Source: SIAQ01 sp964484265
Lineage (GTDB): Bacteria; Planctomycetota; Planctomycetia; Gemmatales; Gemmataceae
Assembly (NCBI GenBank): GCA_964484265.1
Contig: CAZAFH010000012.1
Coordinates: 1-64,000, forward strand
Length of the DNA: 64,000 nt
Direction: 5' to 3'
Position numbers and translations under genes: made by a program. This document shows, in pieces, positions 42,207 to 51,761 of the stretch (position 1 is the first letter of the stretch; each line of letters starts with the position of its first letter). The notes beneath the pieces were generated by a model that was given only the letters and a program-made list of their open reading frames with translations, had not been told where the DNA came from and made no database searches.

Positions 42207-43163
42207 TCAGCGAGCCTCTGGTTGAAGGCTGGTTCGCACGACGGCACGCATTCGCGCGATGCCGTTGCGAAGAACGGTCGCGGCGTCTTGCTTCCAGTAC
42301 TCGCGATTGAAAAGCTCCAGCGAGATGGCGCCGCGGAAGCCGGTCTCGCGCAGGCCGCGCAGAATTCGCGCGAGCGGGGCAGTCCCGTCGCCTGGGTAGA
42401 CGCGGTGGGCGTCGGTGATCTCGCCGCGAGGCGGTTTCGCGGGATAATCGTTGACGTGAAAAGTGTGCATGGCTGCGCCGTTCAGAATTCGCAGCCCACC
42501 GAACTCGGATCCGCCCTTGTAGAGATGATAAACGTCGGCCAGGATGCAGGCGCGGGAATGACCGCTTTCGATCGCCACGAGAGCGGTTTCACCCAGCCGA
42601 TTCAGACTGCGGGAAAATCCCCACAATTCCACCTGGGGCGTGACGCCGATCTTATCGCCGATTTCGAGCAAGACGCGATAGCGCTCGGCTGCGCGGTGCA
42701 AATTCACAGCCTCTTTCGTCGCGCCGGCCGGCGGCGCGGCGATGCGCGTGCCGCCGATCTGGCGAACCATGTCCATGTCTCGCCGCGCTCGCTCCAGGCC
42801 TTTTCGGCGTCGGCCGTCATCGTCAACGATCCACTCGGCAAATCCGATGGCGCTGGGCACGCGCAGCCCCGCATCGGCGATGCGTCGGCCAAGATCACGC
42901 AGCGTTCCGCCTTTTTCGACGTGGCGTTCCAGTTCGTTGATCCACGGTTCGATCGCTTGATACCCTGCCTTGGCCGCTAACCCGACCTCATCGACAATGG
43001 AAAGCCCTTGGCCCCGAATCGTGGCAGTGTTCAAGCAATAAGTAAACGGATCGGCCGCCGGTCTCGGCTCCTGCCCGGCGGCCATGTTCGTCGCTGTCAG
43101 TCCTGTGACGGCAGTCGCGGACAGGCCTCCCAAGAGTTGCCGCCGAGTCAGGTTCTCTTTCAT
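42207..43163 (-). CDS. secreted sugar-phosphate isomerase/epimerase-like TIM barrel
   Basis: A 318-residue exported protein with a twin-arginine signal (TRRQLLGG, then hydrophobic segment to AAGQE). The body is the AP-endonuclease-2/xylose-isomerase-like TIM barrel, with AGYQAIEPW, the metal-binding block DVYHLYKGG and HTFHVNDYPA. It may act on a sugar in the periplasm; substrate unknown. GAGGG lies upstream of the ATG. It is divergent from the broken DUF1080 gene, 104 bases apart, so they may have shared control; DUF1080 and isomerase genes often co-occur in planctomycetes. Confidence 0.8.
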   Translation of the reverse strand: MKENLTRRQLLGGLSATAVTGLTATNMAAGQEPRPAADPFTYCLNTATIRGQGLSIVDEVGLAAKAGYQAIEPWINELERHVEKGGTLRDLGRRIADAGLRVPSAIGFAEWIVDDDGRRRKGLERARRDMDMVRQIGGTRIAAPPAGATKEAVNLHRAAERYRVLLEIGDKIGVTPQVELWGFSRSLNRLGETALVAIESGHSRACILADVYHLYKGGSEFGGLRILNGAAMHTFHVNDYPAKPPRGEITDAHRVYPGDGTAPLARILRGLRETGFRGAISLELFNREYWKQDAATVLRNGIARMRAVVRTSLQPEAR

Positions 43164-43267
43164 GGCAAGGCCCTCGCGAAAGTCGATTGTGGAACGATAC
43201 AGATAATAGCTCGAAGTAATAGATTATGTTATGGGGGAGACCACGAAGCGCCTTGGAGAATCTTGAC

Positions 43268-43906
43268 ATGCAACGATTCGTTTTGGCAAGTTTATTCGTT
43301 CTTTTTTCGGGAGTGAATGAAAGCGTCGCTCAGGATCCGATGCTCGACAAAAGCGGCTGGTATCATCTGTTCGATGGCAAAACTCTAGATGGCTGGAAAT
43401 TAGCCGACGAACCCAAGGCATTCGTGGTTGAAAAAGGCCTCATCGTCGCGGGCGGAACCAAGCTGACTCACCTCTTCTAACTGGGTTCCGTTCGTAAGGC
43501 CCAGTTCAAGAATTTTGAACTGAAAGCGGAAGTGAAGACGCGGCCCAAAGGAAACTCGGGAATCATCTTTCATACGGAATTCCAGGCAAAAGGCTTCCCA
43601 AACAAGGGCTTTGAATTTCAAATCAACAACACCGGCAGCGACAAGATGTACCGCACTGGCAGCATCTATCCCGCCAAACCGATGAACCGAATTTTCGTCA
43701 AAGACGACGAATGGTTCGAGTGTCACTTGCTCGTCAAAGGGAACAAAGTCGTGCTGAAGGTGAATGGCGAAATCACGATGGACACGACGCTTCCACTCGA
43801 CGCCAAAACCGGGCGCACGCTCTCCACGGGGACATTCGCAATCCAGGGCCACGATCCGGGCAGCATCGTCTACTTCCGCACGATCCGCGTGAAACCACTC
43901 GATTGA
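43268..43906 (+). pseudogene. DUF1080 (putative 3-keto-disaccharide hydrolase) interrupted by one stop codon
   Basis: The 212-codon frame encodes a secreted protein (signal to VAQD, about 24) of the DUF1080 family: FDGKTLDGWK, LTHLF, then VRKAQFKNFELKAEVKT and NSGIIFHTEF, all in the same frame. Between LTHLF and LGS is a single TAA at 43478-43480, where the family normally has Tyr (HLFY), so TAC or TAT changed to TAA. The upstream and downstream parts are otherwise intact, which suggests a recent nonsense change or a sequencing error. GGAG lies upstream of the ATG at 43268. Confidence 0.8.
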
Positions 43907-44332
43907 TTTCGACGTCCCTGCGCGCCCGAACTCCAAGACGCCGTTACCGGACCCGCCATTGCCCATAAACTCCCCGAATACCATAAGCTGGTGAAACTGG
44001 CAACGACTGGGTAGTCACCGATCTGCATCTTTCCGTGTCGCTTCCGTGTTTTTCCGTGGCCAAATTTTCTTCATTCGTAGTTGCGGCCTGTCCGCGCCGT
44101 TCTACTAAAGATCAGAATCTTTGCGTCATGCGCAAATTTTCTGAGCGCCGAAATTTCAGCGCAGTTAACTATGATGACGAGAAGGAATTACGGATTGTGA
44201 TCCGTGTTCGATCGGTGTTTCATCCGTGGCTATTTTTCATTCGGTTGCGGCTGTGCCGCGCTGCGTTCATCGGTGGCCTTTTTTTAATGTTTATCTCCAA
44301 CCGCATTTCTTCATCGCCAACTCGATGCGTGT
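43907..44332. other. gene-free stretch, possible gene remnant
   Basis: No gene I can support. From about 43926 a 28-codon open stretch ends LPEYHKLVKLATTG and TAG at 44012-44014; it may be a coding remnant, but it has no start or family match. Further right are ATCCGTG-type fragments (about 44196-44236) related to the inverted element at 31191. Confidence 0.4.
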
Positions 44333-46348
44333 TTACTTAACTTTGCTGACGCTCAAGCTAGTCGGTTCCGCCGTGATTTTTAGCCGAGGGATCGTGATGC
44401 CGCCCGCGGCGTCGGCGCGGAATTCGCCTTCGGACTTGCCAAAAGTCCAGCGAAGTTTCGTGCCGGCGGGCACGCGCAGCTTTTGCAAGCGGCGCAGGCT
44501 GACTTCCGCGATCGCTTCCGACGGAATCGTGAAGGTGGTCTTCAACTCGGATGGCTTGACCAGAACGAGCGTCATCTCGATCGTGTCCGGCGTCTCGTTC
44601 ACGTTTCTCCAGCGAAAAAACGCGTTGATCTGTCCGGACTTCTTGTCCTTCAGCTGGTTCGGCCAGGGCAGCGGATCGTTCGTCGAGGCATCGGTGAAGA
44701 CGGGATAGGCCTCGTTCTTCTTGATGGTGAGCCAATCGAATGAGTTGATCAGGTCGTTCACTTTCATGATGTTCGCATGGTTATTGGCATGTCCGAACGG
44801 CCCCCAGTAGAGGATCAGCGGATACTTTCGTTCGTTCATCGCTTTGACGAAGCCGTCGTGCCCGCGCGACCAGCCGTCGTTTTGTGCCGAGTAGTCAACG
44901 ACGATCGGCGGATCAGGCAACGCGGCATCCGCAGGCAGTTTCAACGGCGGGAAGTACATGCGAGCGGAGACATGCTTTACCTCGGCGGGGACATTGGCCT
45001 TGATGGCGGCGAAGACATTGCCATGCCGGATGCCGATGCCCAGCGTGCCGCTCCCGCCCATGGAATTGCCGCACAGGTAGACGCGGTTCGCGTCGATGCC
45101 GTATTGCTGGATGACCCATTGCACCGTGTCGATCACGCGCTTATCGGTCGGGCTGACCTCGGGGCCTTGGTACTTGTTGATGCCCCACCACCAGTCGCCC
45201 TTATTAGCCCGGCAATCGAGATAGAGCGCGTAGAAATCCGGCGGCGCGTGGTAGATGTCGTGGTTGCCGACCTTGGCGGTGCAGGCGAGGCACGAATGAA
45301 CGTCGTGGCCGGCGGAATGCAAGACGACATACAGCGGAGCGTTCGGCTTCGCCTGTTTCGGATGAAGCACGAGGAACGTGTCGCGCTGCGGCGCCGCATA
45401 GCCCCATTCCTTGCGGATGCCGTGCTGGAAGGTATCGAGCTTGCGCCCGGTGAACTCGGATTCTTTGACCTTGGCGGGAGGCCAGACGCCAGCACCCTGG
45501 TCTGCATTTTTTGGGGCGGCTTTTTGCTGTTGCTCGGACAGGTTCTTGCGATAAGCGCGTTCCTTGAGGGCGACGTAGTCTTTGTATCCTTGCGGATTCA
45601 CGAAGGCGTTCTTCTGCCCTTTTTTGAGCAACTCATACCGTTCGATCATGCCGTAGTAGCCGCCATGCGCGCCGAGGAAAACATCGCAGGGCAAGCTCTT
45701 GAGCACTTCGAAGGTCTTGGCGAAGTCCTTGGCGATTTCGGGATAATCCTTGTTGTTGACGAGCTGAAAACCGGGATTGACGTTCGGGCTGCCGATGACG
45801 ACGATGTTGAATTTCTCGCCGTTCTCCGCGACGGTCCAGGTCCAGGTGGTGCAGCCGCGGGTGTGGCCTGGCGTCGAGCGAGCGACGAGGGTGACGCCGC
45901 CGAGCTTGACCTCATCGCGGTCCTTGAGCACGCGATCGACTTTGCAGGGGGCCCATCGGCTGGTCGTGTAGAGGTATTGTCCTTTGCCGCCGGACGCAAT
46001 CACATCGTCGTCGCCGCGCATGACGTAGACCTTGGCGCCGGTTGCTTTTTGCAGTAGGTCATGCCCGGCGACGTGATCGGAGTGGGCATGGCTCGCGAGC
46101 AGGATTTTCACGTCGGTCATTTTGAAGCCGAGCGACTCGACCGATTTTTGGATCAGCGGAACCGTGCGTTCAAAGCCGCTGTTGATGAGGATATGCCCCT
46201 CGGGCGTGGTGATGAGATAGGTCGCCAAATCTTTCGATCCGACGTAGTAGACGTTGCCAACGATCTTGTGTGCCGGGAATGGCTCGTACCAGTCGGCCGG
46301 CCCCTGCCCGACGGCGGCCAGCGCCAGCGTGAGTGTCGCGAAAAACAT
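44333..46348 (-). CDS. subclass B3-like metallo-beta-lactamase fused to an alpha/beta-hydrolase
   Basis: A 671-residue exported protein (short signal to about residue 15). Residues about 20-260 are a B3 metallo-beta-lactamase-like domain with all six metal ligands in the expected order: His87, His89, Asp91 and His92 (SHAHSDHVAG), His162 (PGHTRG), and His228 (LGAHGGY). Residues about 300-600 are an esterase-like alpha/beta-hydrolase with Ser429 in GNSMGG and a later FGHANNH. A beta-rich tail of about 80 residues ends the protein. Beta-lactam hydrolysis is possible but unproven; lactonase or other activity is equally possible. GGAG lies upstream of the chosen start. It is divergent from an LRR gene. 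Confidence 0.8.
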   Translation of the reverse strand: MFFATLTLALAAVGQGPADWYEPFPAHKIVGNVYYVGSKDLATYLITTPEGHILINSGFERTVPLIQKSVESLGFKMTDVKILLASHAHSDHVAGHDLLQKATGAKVYVMRGDDDVIASGGKGQYLYTTSRWAPCKVDRVLKDRDEVKLGGVTLVARSTPGHTRGCTTWTWTVAENGEKFNIVVIGSPNVNPGFQLVNNKDYPEIAKDFAKTFEVLKSLPCDVFLGAHGGYYGMIERYELLKKGQKNAFVNPQGYKDYVALKERAYRKNLSEQQQKAAPKNADQGAGVWPPAKVKESEFTGRKLDTFQHGIRKEWGYAAPQRDTFLVLHPKQAKPNAPLYVVLHSAGHDVHSCLACTAKVGNHDIYHAPPDFYALYLDCRANKGDWWWGINKYQGPEVSPTDKRVIDTVQWVIQQYGIDANRVYLCGNSMGGSGTLGIGIRHGNVFAAIKANVPAEVKHVSARMYFPPLKLPADAALPDPPIVVDYSAQNDGWSRGHDGFVKAMNERKYPLILYWGPFGHANNHANIMKVNDLINSFDWLTIKKNEAYPVFTDASTNDPLPWPNQLKDKKSGQINAFFRWRNVNETPDTIEMTLVLVKPSELKTTFTIPSEAIAEVSLRRLQKLRVPAGTKLRWTFGKSEGEFRADAAGGITIPRLKITAEPTSLSVSKVK

Positions 46349-46574
46349 GAGAGGGATCTCCGAAATAATTGACGGGCGGCTTGTTGAATAGGTTAACAAG
46401 TCGCGCATCATTTGCCAGCCAAAACGCGTGACGCGAAGATCGGCATCGGAAATAATTTGGCGGGTCAGCGAATCGGGTTCCGCTTGGTTTCATGAGGGCT
46501 CGGCCGGCCTCTGTTGAGCAGATCGCACAACATGTGATTCCGCTGGACCAGTCCTCTCGCGATGGAGACAAGGC

Positions 46575-47138
46575 ATGACACAAGCATTATTGACGTCCAT
46601 CCTGGCGGCTTGCACGCTCGGGCAAGCGCCGGTGGCAAATGTTCGCGACCGGTCCGAACCGGTGCGGGTGGCACTGGAAAACGCACTCGGGAAAAACCGC
46701 GAAGCGATTTCCGCGGCCGATCTGAAAACCGTCACTGCGCTGAAGCTGCCGCACATCCACATCCAGTCGTTCAAGGAGCACGATTTCGCGGGATTGGACA
46801 ACCTCAAGAAGCTGCACTTCTACTCGCTGCTTCACAATCGCGGCCGCGAGAATGACCCGATCGCCATAGGCAACAAGGTGTTCGCGAATCTGTCGCACCT
46901 TGAGGAGCTAACGATGAACGAGCAGCTTGGCCGATTGCCTGATGATGTTTTTTCCGGCTTGAAATCGTTGCGGATTCTGGACCTGACAAACGCAACGATG
47001 GTGCGCCTGCCGAGGTCGATGCTGGAGCTGCCGAAGATCGAGACCGTATATTTTGATGGCCGCGGCATGAACAAGGACGACTATCAACTATTGCGAGAGC
47101 GGCTGGGAAGCAAGCTTCAAGCGAGACGCAAGAGGTGA
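46575..47138 (+). CDS. small secreted leucine-rich repeat protein
   Basis: A 187-residue protein with a short N-terminal hydrophobic segment (LLTSILAACTLGQA), probably a signal peptide. Residues about 70-160 show three to four LRR units (LDNLKKLHFYSL, LSHLEELTM, LKSLRILDLTNA, LPKIETVYFDG). The function is likely protein binding. The last 15 residues are basic (SKLQARRKR). Its neighbours (the lactamase-like fusion and a DegT aminotransferase) read in the opposite direction. Confidence 0.7.
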   Translation: MTQALLTSILAACTLGQAPVANVRDRSEPVRVALENALGKNREAISAADLKTVTALKLPHIHIQSFKEHDFAGLDNLKKLHFYSLLHNRGRENDPIAIGNKVFANLSHLEELTMNEQLGRLPDDVFSGLKSLRILDLTNATMVRLPRSMLELPKIETVYFDGRGMNKDDYQLLRERLGSKLQARRKR

Positions 47139-47211
47139 GTGCGGCGGCCCGAATCTCGATGCCTACTTTGCCTTTGCCGACTGCTGCTTGCGGAGGACAC
47201 GGAAGTGTTTT

Positions 47212-48375
47212 TCAAACTTCTCCTGGACTTTCGGATCGCCCACCAATTAGCTCCGCGTGCTGCTGAACCTTCTCCAGCGCAACGGCTAATTCCAGCACGC
47301 TCGCCGTCGGTTCGAGCAGCAGCGGATGATGCAGCATCACGCAGTTCGCATGGGCGAGCTCGGCCTCTTTGAGGGCGGATCCCTGGCGGAAACGCTTCGG
47401 CGACCGCACGCGGTGGGCTGCCTCGAAACCCTCGTCCAGCGCGAAACCTTCGGCGCGCATCGCGAGAATGAATCGGTCGCGCGTCAGGCCAAAGGCGACG
47501 GCATCATATTGGATGCCGAGCTTGTAGAAGGCAGGCTGGTCGATGCCATCCAACGAGAATAAACGCACGCCCACGACTCCACTCAATGCTTCGGCGAGTG
47601 CCTGGACGTTGGCCCAGCGATGCCAGTTTCTCGCGTCGAGTTTGGCGCATTGCGGCATCAGCAGCGCGGACTGTAACTCGCTCAGCGGACAAACGACGTT
47701 GCCAGCGCGAAGCAAATGATTGCGGGCACGCTGAGCCGCCTGGGCGTTGTTCGTCAGCAACGCGCCGCCTCGGCCAGACGTCAAGAGCTTCGAGCCGCCA
47801 AAACTGAGCACGCCGACGTCGCCCCAGGAGCCGGCGTGTCTTCCGGCAATCACCGCGCCGGGGCATTGAGCGGCATCTTCGACGACGAGCAGACCATACT
47901 GTCGGGCGAAATCGATCAACCTCGGCATCGCCACGCAGCCGCCGTGCAAGTGCGACGCGAGGATCGCCTTCGTCTTTTCTCCAACGGCGTCACGGATTGC
48001 ATCCAGCGAAAGGTTCCAGTTGCCTGGCTCGGCATCAACGAGCACTGGTGTCGCGCCGACGGCGTGGATGCTAAGAAAGTTGCCTGGATAATCATAATCA
48101 GAGAGCAGAACCTCATCGCCGGGACCAATGCCGAGCGAGCGGAGTCCAAGCTCGACGGCATAGTTACCGCTGCCGCACGGGAATACATGTTCGACGTGGT
48201 GATATTCTCGAAGCCAGGCGGCAAGGCGTTCGGTTTGTCCGGCCTGATATCGCCCCCACCAGCCGTCGCGATAGGCGGTTTCGAGGATTTCGAGAATCTC
48301 GGGATCGGCGCAAGGCCAGGCGGGCGGGCCTTGCGGCCTGACCGGGTTTCCGCCCAGGATTGCAGGCAGGGTCAT
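47212..48375 (-). CDS. DegT/DnrJ/EryC1-type PLP aminotransferase
   Basis: A 387-residue PLP enzyme of the sugar-aminotransferase family. The PLP lysine is in FGGSKLLTSGRGG, with VEDAAQC for the ring-binding Asp and CGSGNYAVEL near the N-terminus. The C-terminal tail GGRSESPGEV may result from a frameshift; without it the frame would continue from about 47242 to 47163 as a lysine-rich tail (DPKVQEKFEKHF...). AAGGAG lies 7 bases before the ATG. It is divergent from lpxB (139 bases). Confidence 0.85.
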   Translation of the reverse strand: MTLPAILGGNPVRPQGPPAWPCADPEILEILETAYRDGWWGRYQAGQTERLAAWLREYHHVEHVFPCGSGNYAVELGLRSLGIGPGDEVLLSDYDYPGNFLSIHAVGATPVLVDAEPGNWNLSLDAIRDAVGEKTKAILASHLHGGCVAMPRLIDFARQYGLLVVEDAAQCPGAVIAGRHAGSWGDVGVLSFGGSKLLTSGRGGALLTNNAQAAQRARNHLLRAGNVVCPLSELQSALLMPQCAKLDARNWHRWANVQALAEALSGVVGVRLFSLDGIDQPAFYKLGIQYDAVAFGLTRDRFILAMRAEGFALDEGFEAAHRVRSPKRFRQGSALKEAELAHANCVMLHHPLLLEPTASVLELAVALEKVQQHAELIGGRSESPGEV

Positions 48376-48514
48376 GCGGAGGCTCCTTTCGCCAATACCG
48401 CTGGTTTACTCCGCTTCACCCGTTTGCCAACTCCCAGACGAATTGCCCTTGCGAATATTCACGAAACTCGGCACAGTTACGGAGATTATCGGGATCCCAT
48501 CGAAAGGAATTCGC

Positions 48515-49675
48515 ATGCGGGTGTTTTTCAGCGTCGGCGAGCCGAGCGGCGATGTGCACGGCGCCAACCTCATTCGTGCGCTGCGGTCGCGCGTCCCCAG
48601 CCTGGATGCGGTCGGGTTTGGCGGCGATCGCATGGCGGCGGCGGGATGCGACCTGCACTTTCCGCTTTGCAATCATGCCGTCATGGGACTGTCGCGCGTG
48701 CTGGCGGCATTGCCGCAATTCCTCGGTCTGCTCTCCGAGGCCGACCGTTACTTCCGCCACCATCGGCCCGATGCCGTCGTGCTCATCGATTACCCCGGCT
48801 TCAACTGGTGGATCGCTCGGCGCGCGAAATTCCACGGCATTCCCGTATTCTATTTCGTGCCGCCGCAGATTTGGGGCTGGATGAGCTGGCGCGTCAACAA
48901 GATGCGCAAGTATGTCGATCACGTTCTCTGCTCTTTGCCGTTCGAGAAGGAGTGGTATCGGCAGCGCGGCGTGCATGCGGAATACGTCGGCCACCCGTTC
49001 TTCGACGAATGTCCAAGGCAGCAGCTTGACGCTGATTTCATGGCGGTGGAACGCGCGGCTGGTCAAACGCTCATTGGCATCCTTCCCGGGTCGCGCACCA
49101 TGGAGGTCGAGAACAATCTGCCTTACCAGCTGCAAGCCGCCGAGCGGATCCATCGCGAGCATCCCGAGACACGTTTTCTCATCGCGAGCTACAAAGAGAC
49201 GCAGCGTGCAATGGCGGAGAAGATGCTGAGCAAACACCCAGGCCTGCCCGCGCGAGCGCTAGTCGGACGCACGCCGGAGATCATCGAAATGTCGAAGGCG
49301 TGCATTTCCGTTTCCGGCTCGGTGTCGCTGGAACTTCTCTATCGTGCGAAACCGACCGTGATTCTCTATTCGCTCGGCCCCGTGATGACAGCCATTGTCA
49401 AGCGATTGATCTCGGTCGATACGATTACGCTCGTCAATCTTCTTGCCGAGAAGAAATTGTACCCGGAATTCGCAGGTTCACGGATCGATCCGCATGCTGT
49501 TGCGAGCAAGGTTCTTCATTGGCTTGACGACGAATTTGCGTACAGCGGTCTGTGCAAAGAACTGGAAGAGTTGCGCGATCGATTCGGCTCGCCCGGCGCG
49601 TGCGAACACGCGGCTGACCGCATCGTCGAAGTCGTGGCGGGGAAGCCCGTGATGCCCGCGCGGCGCGCTGCGTAG
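48515..49675 (+). CDS. lpxB: lipid-A-disaccharide synthase LpxB
   Basis: A 386-residue glycosyltransferase that joins UDP-2,3-diacylglucosamine to lipid X to make the lipid A disaccharide. Typical blocks are FFSVGEPSGDVHGANL, VLIDYPGFNWW, YFVPPQIWGW, VGHPFFDE, GILPGSR and VSGSVSLELL. Length matches the family (about 380). The start at 48515 begins the first strand, with AAGGAA upstream; a longer frame from 48374 is not conserved. The other lipid A genes are not in this window. It is convergent with the outer-membrane protein gene. Confidence 0.93.
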   Translation: MRVFFSVGEPSGDVHGANLIRALRSRVPSLDAVGFGGDRMAAAGCDLHFPLCNHAVMGLSRVLAALPQFLGLLSEADRYFRHHRPDAVVLIDYPGFNWWIARRAKFHGIPVFYFVPPQIWGWMSWRVNKMRKYVDHVLCSLPFEKEWYRQRGVHAEYVGHPFFDECPRQQLDADFMAVERAAGQTLIGILPGSRTMEVENNLPYQLQAAERIHREHPETRFLIASYKETQRAMAEKMLSKHPGLPARALVGRTPEIIEMSKACISVSGSVSLELLYRAKPTVILYSLGPVMTAIVKRLISVDTITLVNLLAEKKLYPEFAGSRIDPHAVASKVLHWLDDEFAYSGLCKELEELRDRFGSPGACEHAADRIVEVVAGKPVMPARRAA

Positions 49676-49683
49676 CGCGGTTG

Positions 49684-50526
49684 CTAATAGCGCAGGCCGG
49701 CCGTGAGGAAGATGTTGAAATCTTGCATGTCGCTGATTTGCTGAAGCACGCCGCTCCAGGTGTATACGTATTCCAGGCGTGCGCCTGCGGTGAAGATCAC
49801 GGAGCGCCACGGGCATTCGAAGTCGGTGGAAGCTCCGACGTACATCGATTCGACGACGCCGATGAGGTGGCGTGCCTCGTTCAAGTCAAGCCGATGCGAG
49901 CCATAACGCCCGCCGCCGTCGAATCCGACGCGCCAGCGCGTCCCCTCGGCGATGTTGGCGGGTTCCCAGAGGTACCACTGACGCCCCGCGCCGAGGCCTA
50001 CCATGGTGCGATTGGAGGCATTGACCGTACCGCCCGGCGTGCCATTGACGCCGAGATCGGTGCGCGTGTTGCCGTTGAAGATCGTCAAAGGGAATGCGGT
50101 TGCATTGCCGTTGTTGTATTGGTGGGTGTTGATGATATGGAGGTCAGCGACCCAGGCACGCGTGTGAGGTTCATTGAAGAATAACGCACGCACGCCAGCG
50201 ACGACGGACCAACCGGTCGCCAATTCATTGCTCAAGGTCGTCCCACCAATCGGAATCGACGGACCGGCCCTAAGGTAGGTTTCCGTGTAAAGCGGCGTGT
50301 ACCGCCTCGGCATGCCGTCAGGTTCGCGCTGCTGGTAGGTGATCCAGTCCGAGAGTCCGCCGCTCGCCGCGGGACCGACGGGTTTCGTCGCTCGGATTTC
50401 TTTCTGGTCCTCGGTCGGCGAGGGAACGGGGAAGAGCGGTTGATTCGCCGACTGCTGCCCGAATGCTGGCGAAGACGCCAGACAGCCCGCCATCAGAAAA
50501 CATAGTCCCATTCGTGTCATTTTCAT
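49684..50526 (-). CDS. outer-membrane beta-barrel candidate
   Basis: A 280-residue protein with a signal peptide (ending AFGQ, about 24), a Pro/Gly-rich linker (about 25-75), then alternating strands suited to a beta-barrel (YTETYLRAGP, GWSVVAGVRALFF, RTMVGLGAGRQWYL, WRVGFDGGGRYG), ending with an aromatic residue (FLTAGLRY), the outer-membrane insertion signal. A GGATGG site supports the start at 50526. No specific channel family can be named. It is next to lpxB (8 bases apart, convergent). Confidence 0.7.
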   Translation of the reverse strand: MKMTRMGLCFLMAGCLASSPAFGQQSANQPLFPVPSPTEDQKEIRATKPVGPAASGGLSDWITYQQREPDGMPRRYTPLYTETYLRAGPSIPIGGTTLSNELATGWSVVAGVRALFFNEPHTRAWVADLHIINTHQYNNGNATAFPLTIFNGNTRTDLGVNGTPGGTVNASNRTMVGLGAGRQWYLWEPANIAEGTRWRVGFDGGGRYGSHRLDLNEARHLIGVVESMYVGASTDFECPWRSVIFTAGARLEYVYTWSGVLQQISDMQDFNIFLTAGLRY

Positions 50527-50685
50527 GGACCATCCCATCCAGCGAATTGCCCCAGGCGCCTCGCGGAATCCGCGATTTCTGCTCTCATTCTTTTTCGGCG
50601 AAAGTTAGGTTGAGCTTGACAGAAAGAAGGACTTTGTCCGTTATTCGGATTGTTCGGATAATTCGGGTAATCTGCGAAATGAATC

Positions 50686-51612
50686 TCAGGTCGAACCGAT
50701 CTTGTCGGCCAAGACCTTGGCACGCTCCATTCGCTGATGGGTTCTGTCGCGAAGTTCCTGGAGCTTGCCCATGACCTCCGTCATCTTCATCATCTGATCG
50801 TCGAGGTTCAGTCGGCCATCGCCGGACCCGATGATGCAGATGGAGAGATTGCGGATCGACTCCTCGACTTCCTTGCGGAGAAAATCGATAACTTGCTGGC
50901 TTTCACCATCGATCTCGACCACGAGTTTGTGTAAATCACGCAGGATGCTGCCGTGGACTTCAGGCTCCACATGGCGATTCGGATCCAGGGCGGATTTTTC
51001 GCGCAACACCGTCGGCTGAGGGCTGGAAGGCTCGCCTTTTTGAGAAAGCAGAGATTCCGTGTGCTCGACGGCACGCATCGCCTTTTCCCAGCGCGGGCGA
51101 AGCTCGAGAGCCTGGCGATAATGCGCAAGCGCGACGGCAAATTGTTCTTTCTCGAAGAAGATGTTGCCCAAGTTGAAATGTGCGTCAAGCATGCGAGGAT
51201 CGATCCGAATCGCCTCGCGGTAGGCGGCGATCGCCAAATCCATCTGGCCGAGCTGCTTGTACACCAGGCCGAGGTTGTAGTAACCCTCGGATCGCTCCGG
51301 GTCGAGTTGGATGCCTCGGCGCAGCGACGTTATCGCCTCGTCGTAGCTGCCGACGCGATTCTGCACGGCGCCGAGATTGATGAACGCCGTCGCGCGAAAC
51401 GGATCGAGGCGAATGACTTCCTTGAAGTGATAGATGGCGCTATGAAGATCGCCGAGTAGAAAGCTGACGGCGGCGATGCCGTAATGCACCTCGGGGCTGT
51501 CGCTGCGGTAGCCGAGCGCCTCTTGATAGATCAGGCGTGCTTCTTGGTATTGGCCGCGCGAAAGGGCTTCTTGAGCTTTTTTGCGAAATTTTTCAATCGG
51601 GTCACTGGCCAT
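50686..51612 (-). CDS. TPR repeat protein
   Basis: A 308-residue protein with about five tetratricopeptide repeats (about 9-185; motifs such as HYGIAAVSFLLGDLHSAIYHF, YYNLGLVYKQLGQMDLAI in part). The C-terminal 110 residues are helical and charged (VDPNRHV, SQQVIDFLRKEVEESIRN) and may mediate binding. GGGAGG lies about 10 bases before 51612; an earlier start at 51708 would add 32 residues with no repeat character. No signal peptide. It stands between the outer-membrane gene and the DUF1501 gene on the same strand. Confidence 0.78.
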   Translation of the reverse strand: MASDPIEKFRKKAQEALSRGQYQEARLIYQEALGYRSDSPEVHYGIAAVSFLLGDLHSAIYHFKEVIRLDPFRATAFINLGAVQNRVGSYDEAITSLRRGIQLDPERSEGYYNLGLVYKQLGQMDLAIAAYREAIRIDPRMLDAHFNLGNIFFEKEQFAVALAHYRQALELRPRWEKAMRAVEHTESLLSQKGEPSSPQPTVLREKSALDPNRHVEPEVHGSILRDLHKLVVEIDGESQQVIDFLRKEVEESIRNLSICIIGSGDGRLNLDDQMMKMTEVMGKLQELRDRTHQRMERAKVLADKIGST

Positions 51613-51761
51613 CGGGACATGACCTCCCACGATTCGGGCTTCGCCGGGCGCGGGAACTGAAGCGGAGAATGATAATGTATCATACTCCCTATTCTGTCCT
51701 TGCCGCAATGGGAAACTGTAAAATTATTAAGATTTCCGAATCGGCATGCTGGATAACGATT

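Noticed and set aside
44035..44340. Frame of about 100 codons in the gap after the DUF1080 pseudogene
   Set aside because: It is rich in Arg, Ser and Phe without a family pattern, covers repeat fragments, and has no ribosome site.
44777..46057. Open plus-strand frame over 400 codons opposite the lactamase/esterase gene
   Set aside because: The minus-strand gene has six conserved metal ligands and a signal peptide, and the plus-strand frame has no recognisable motif or ribosome site.
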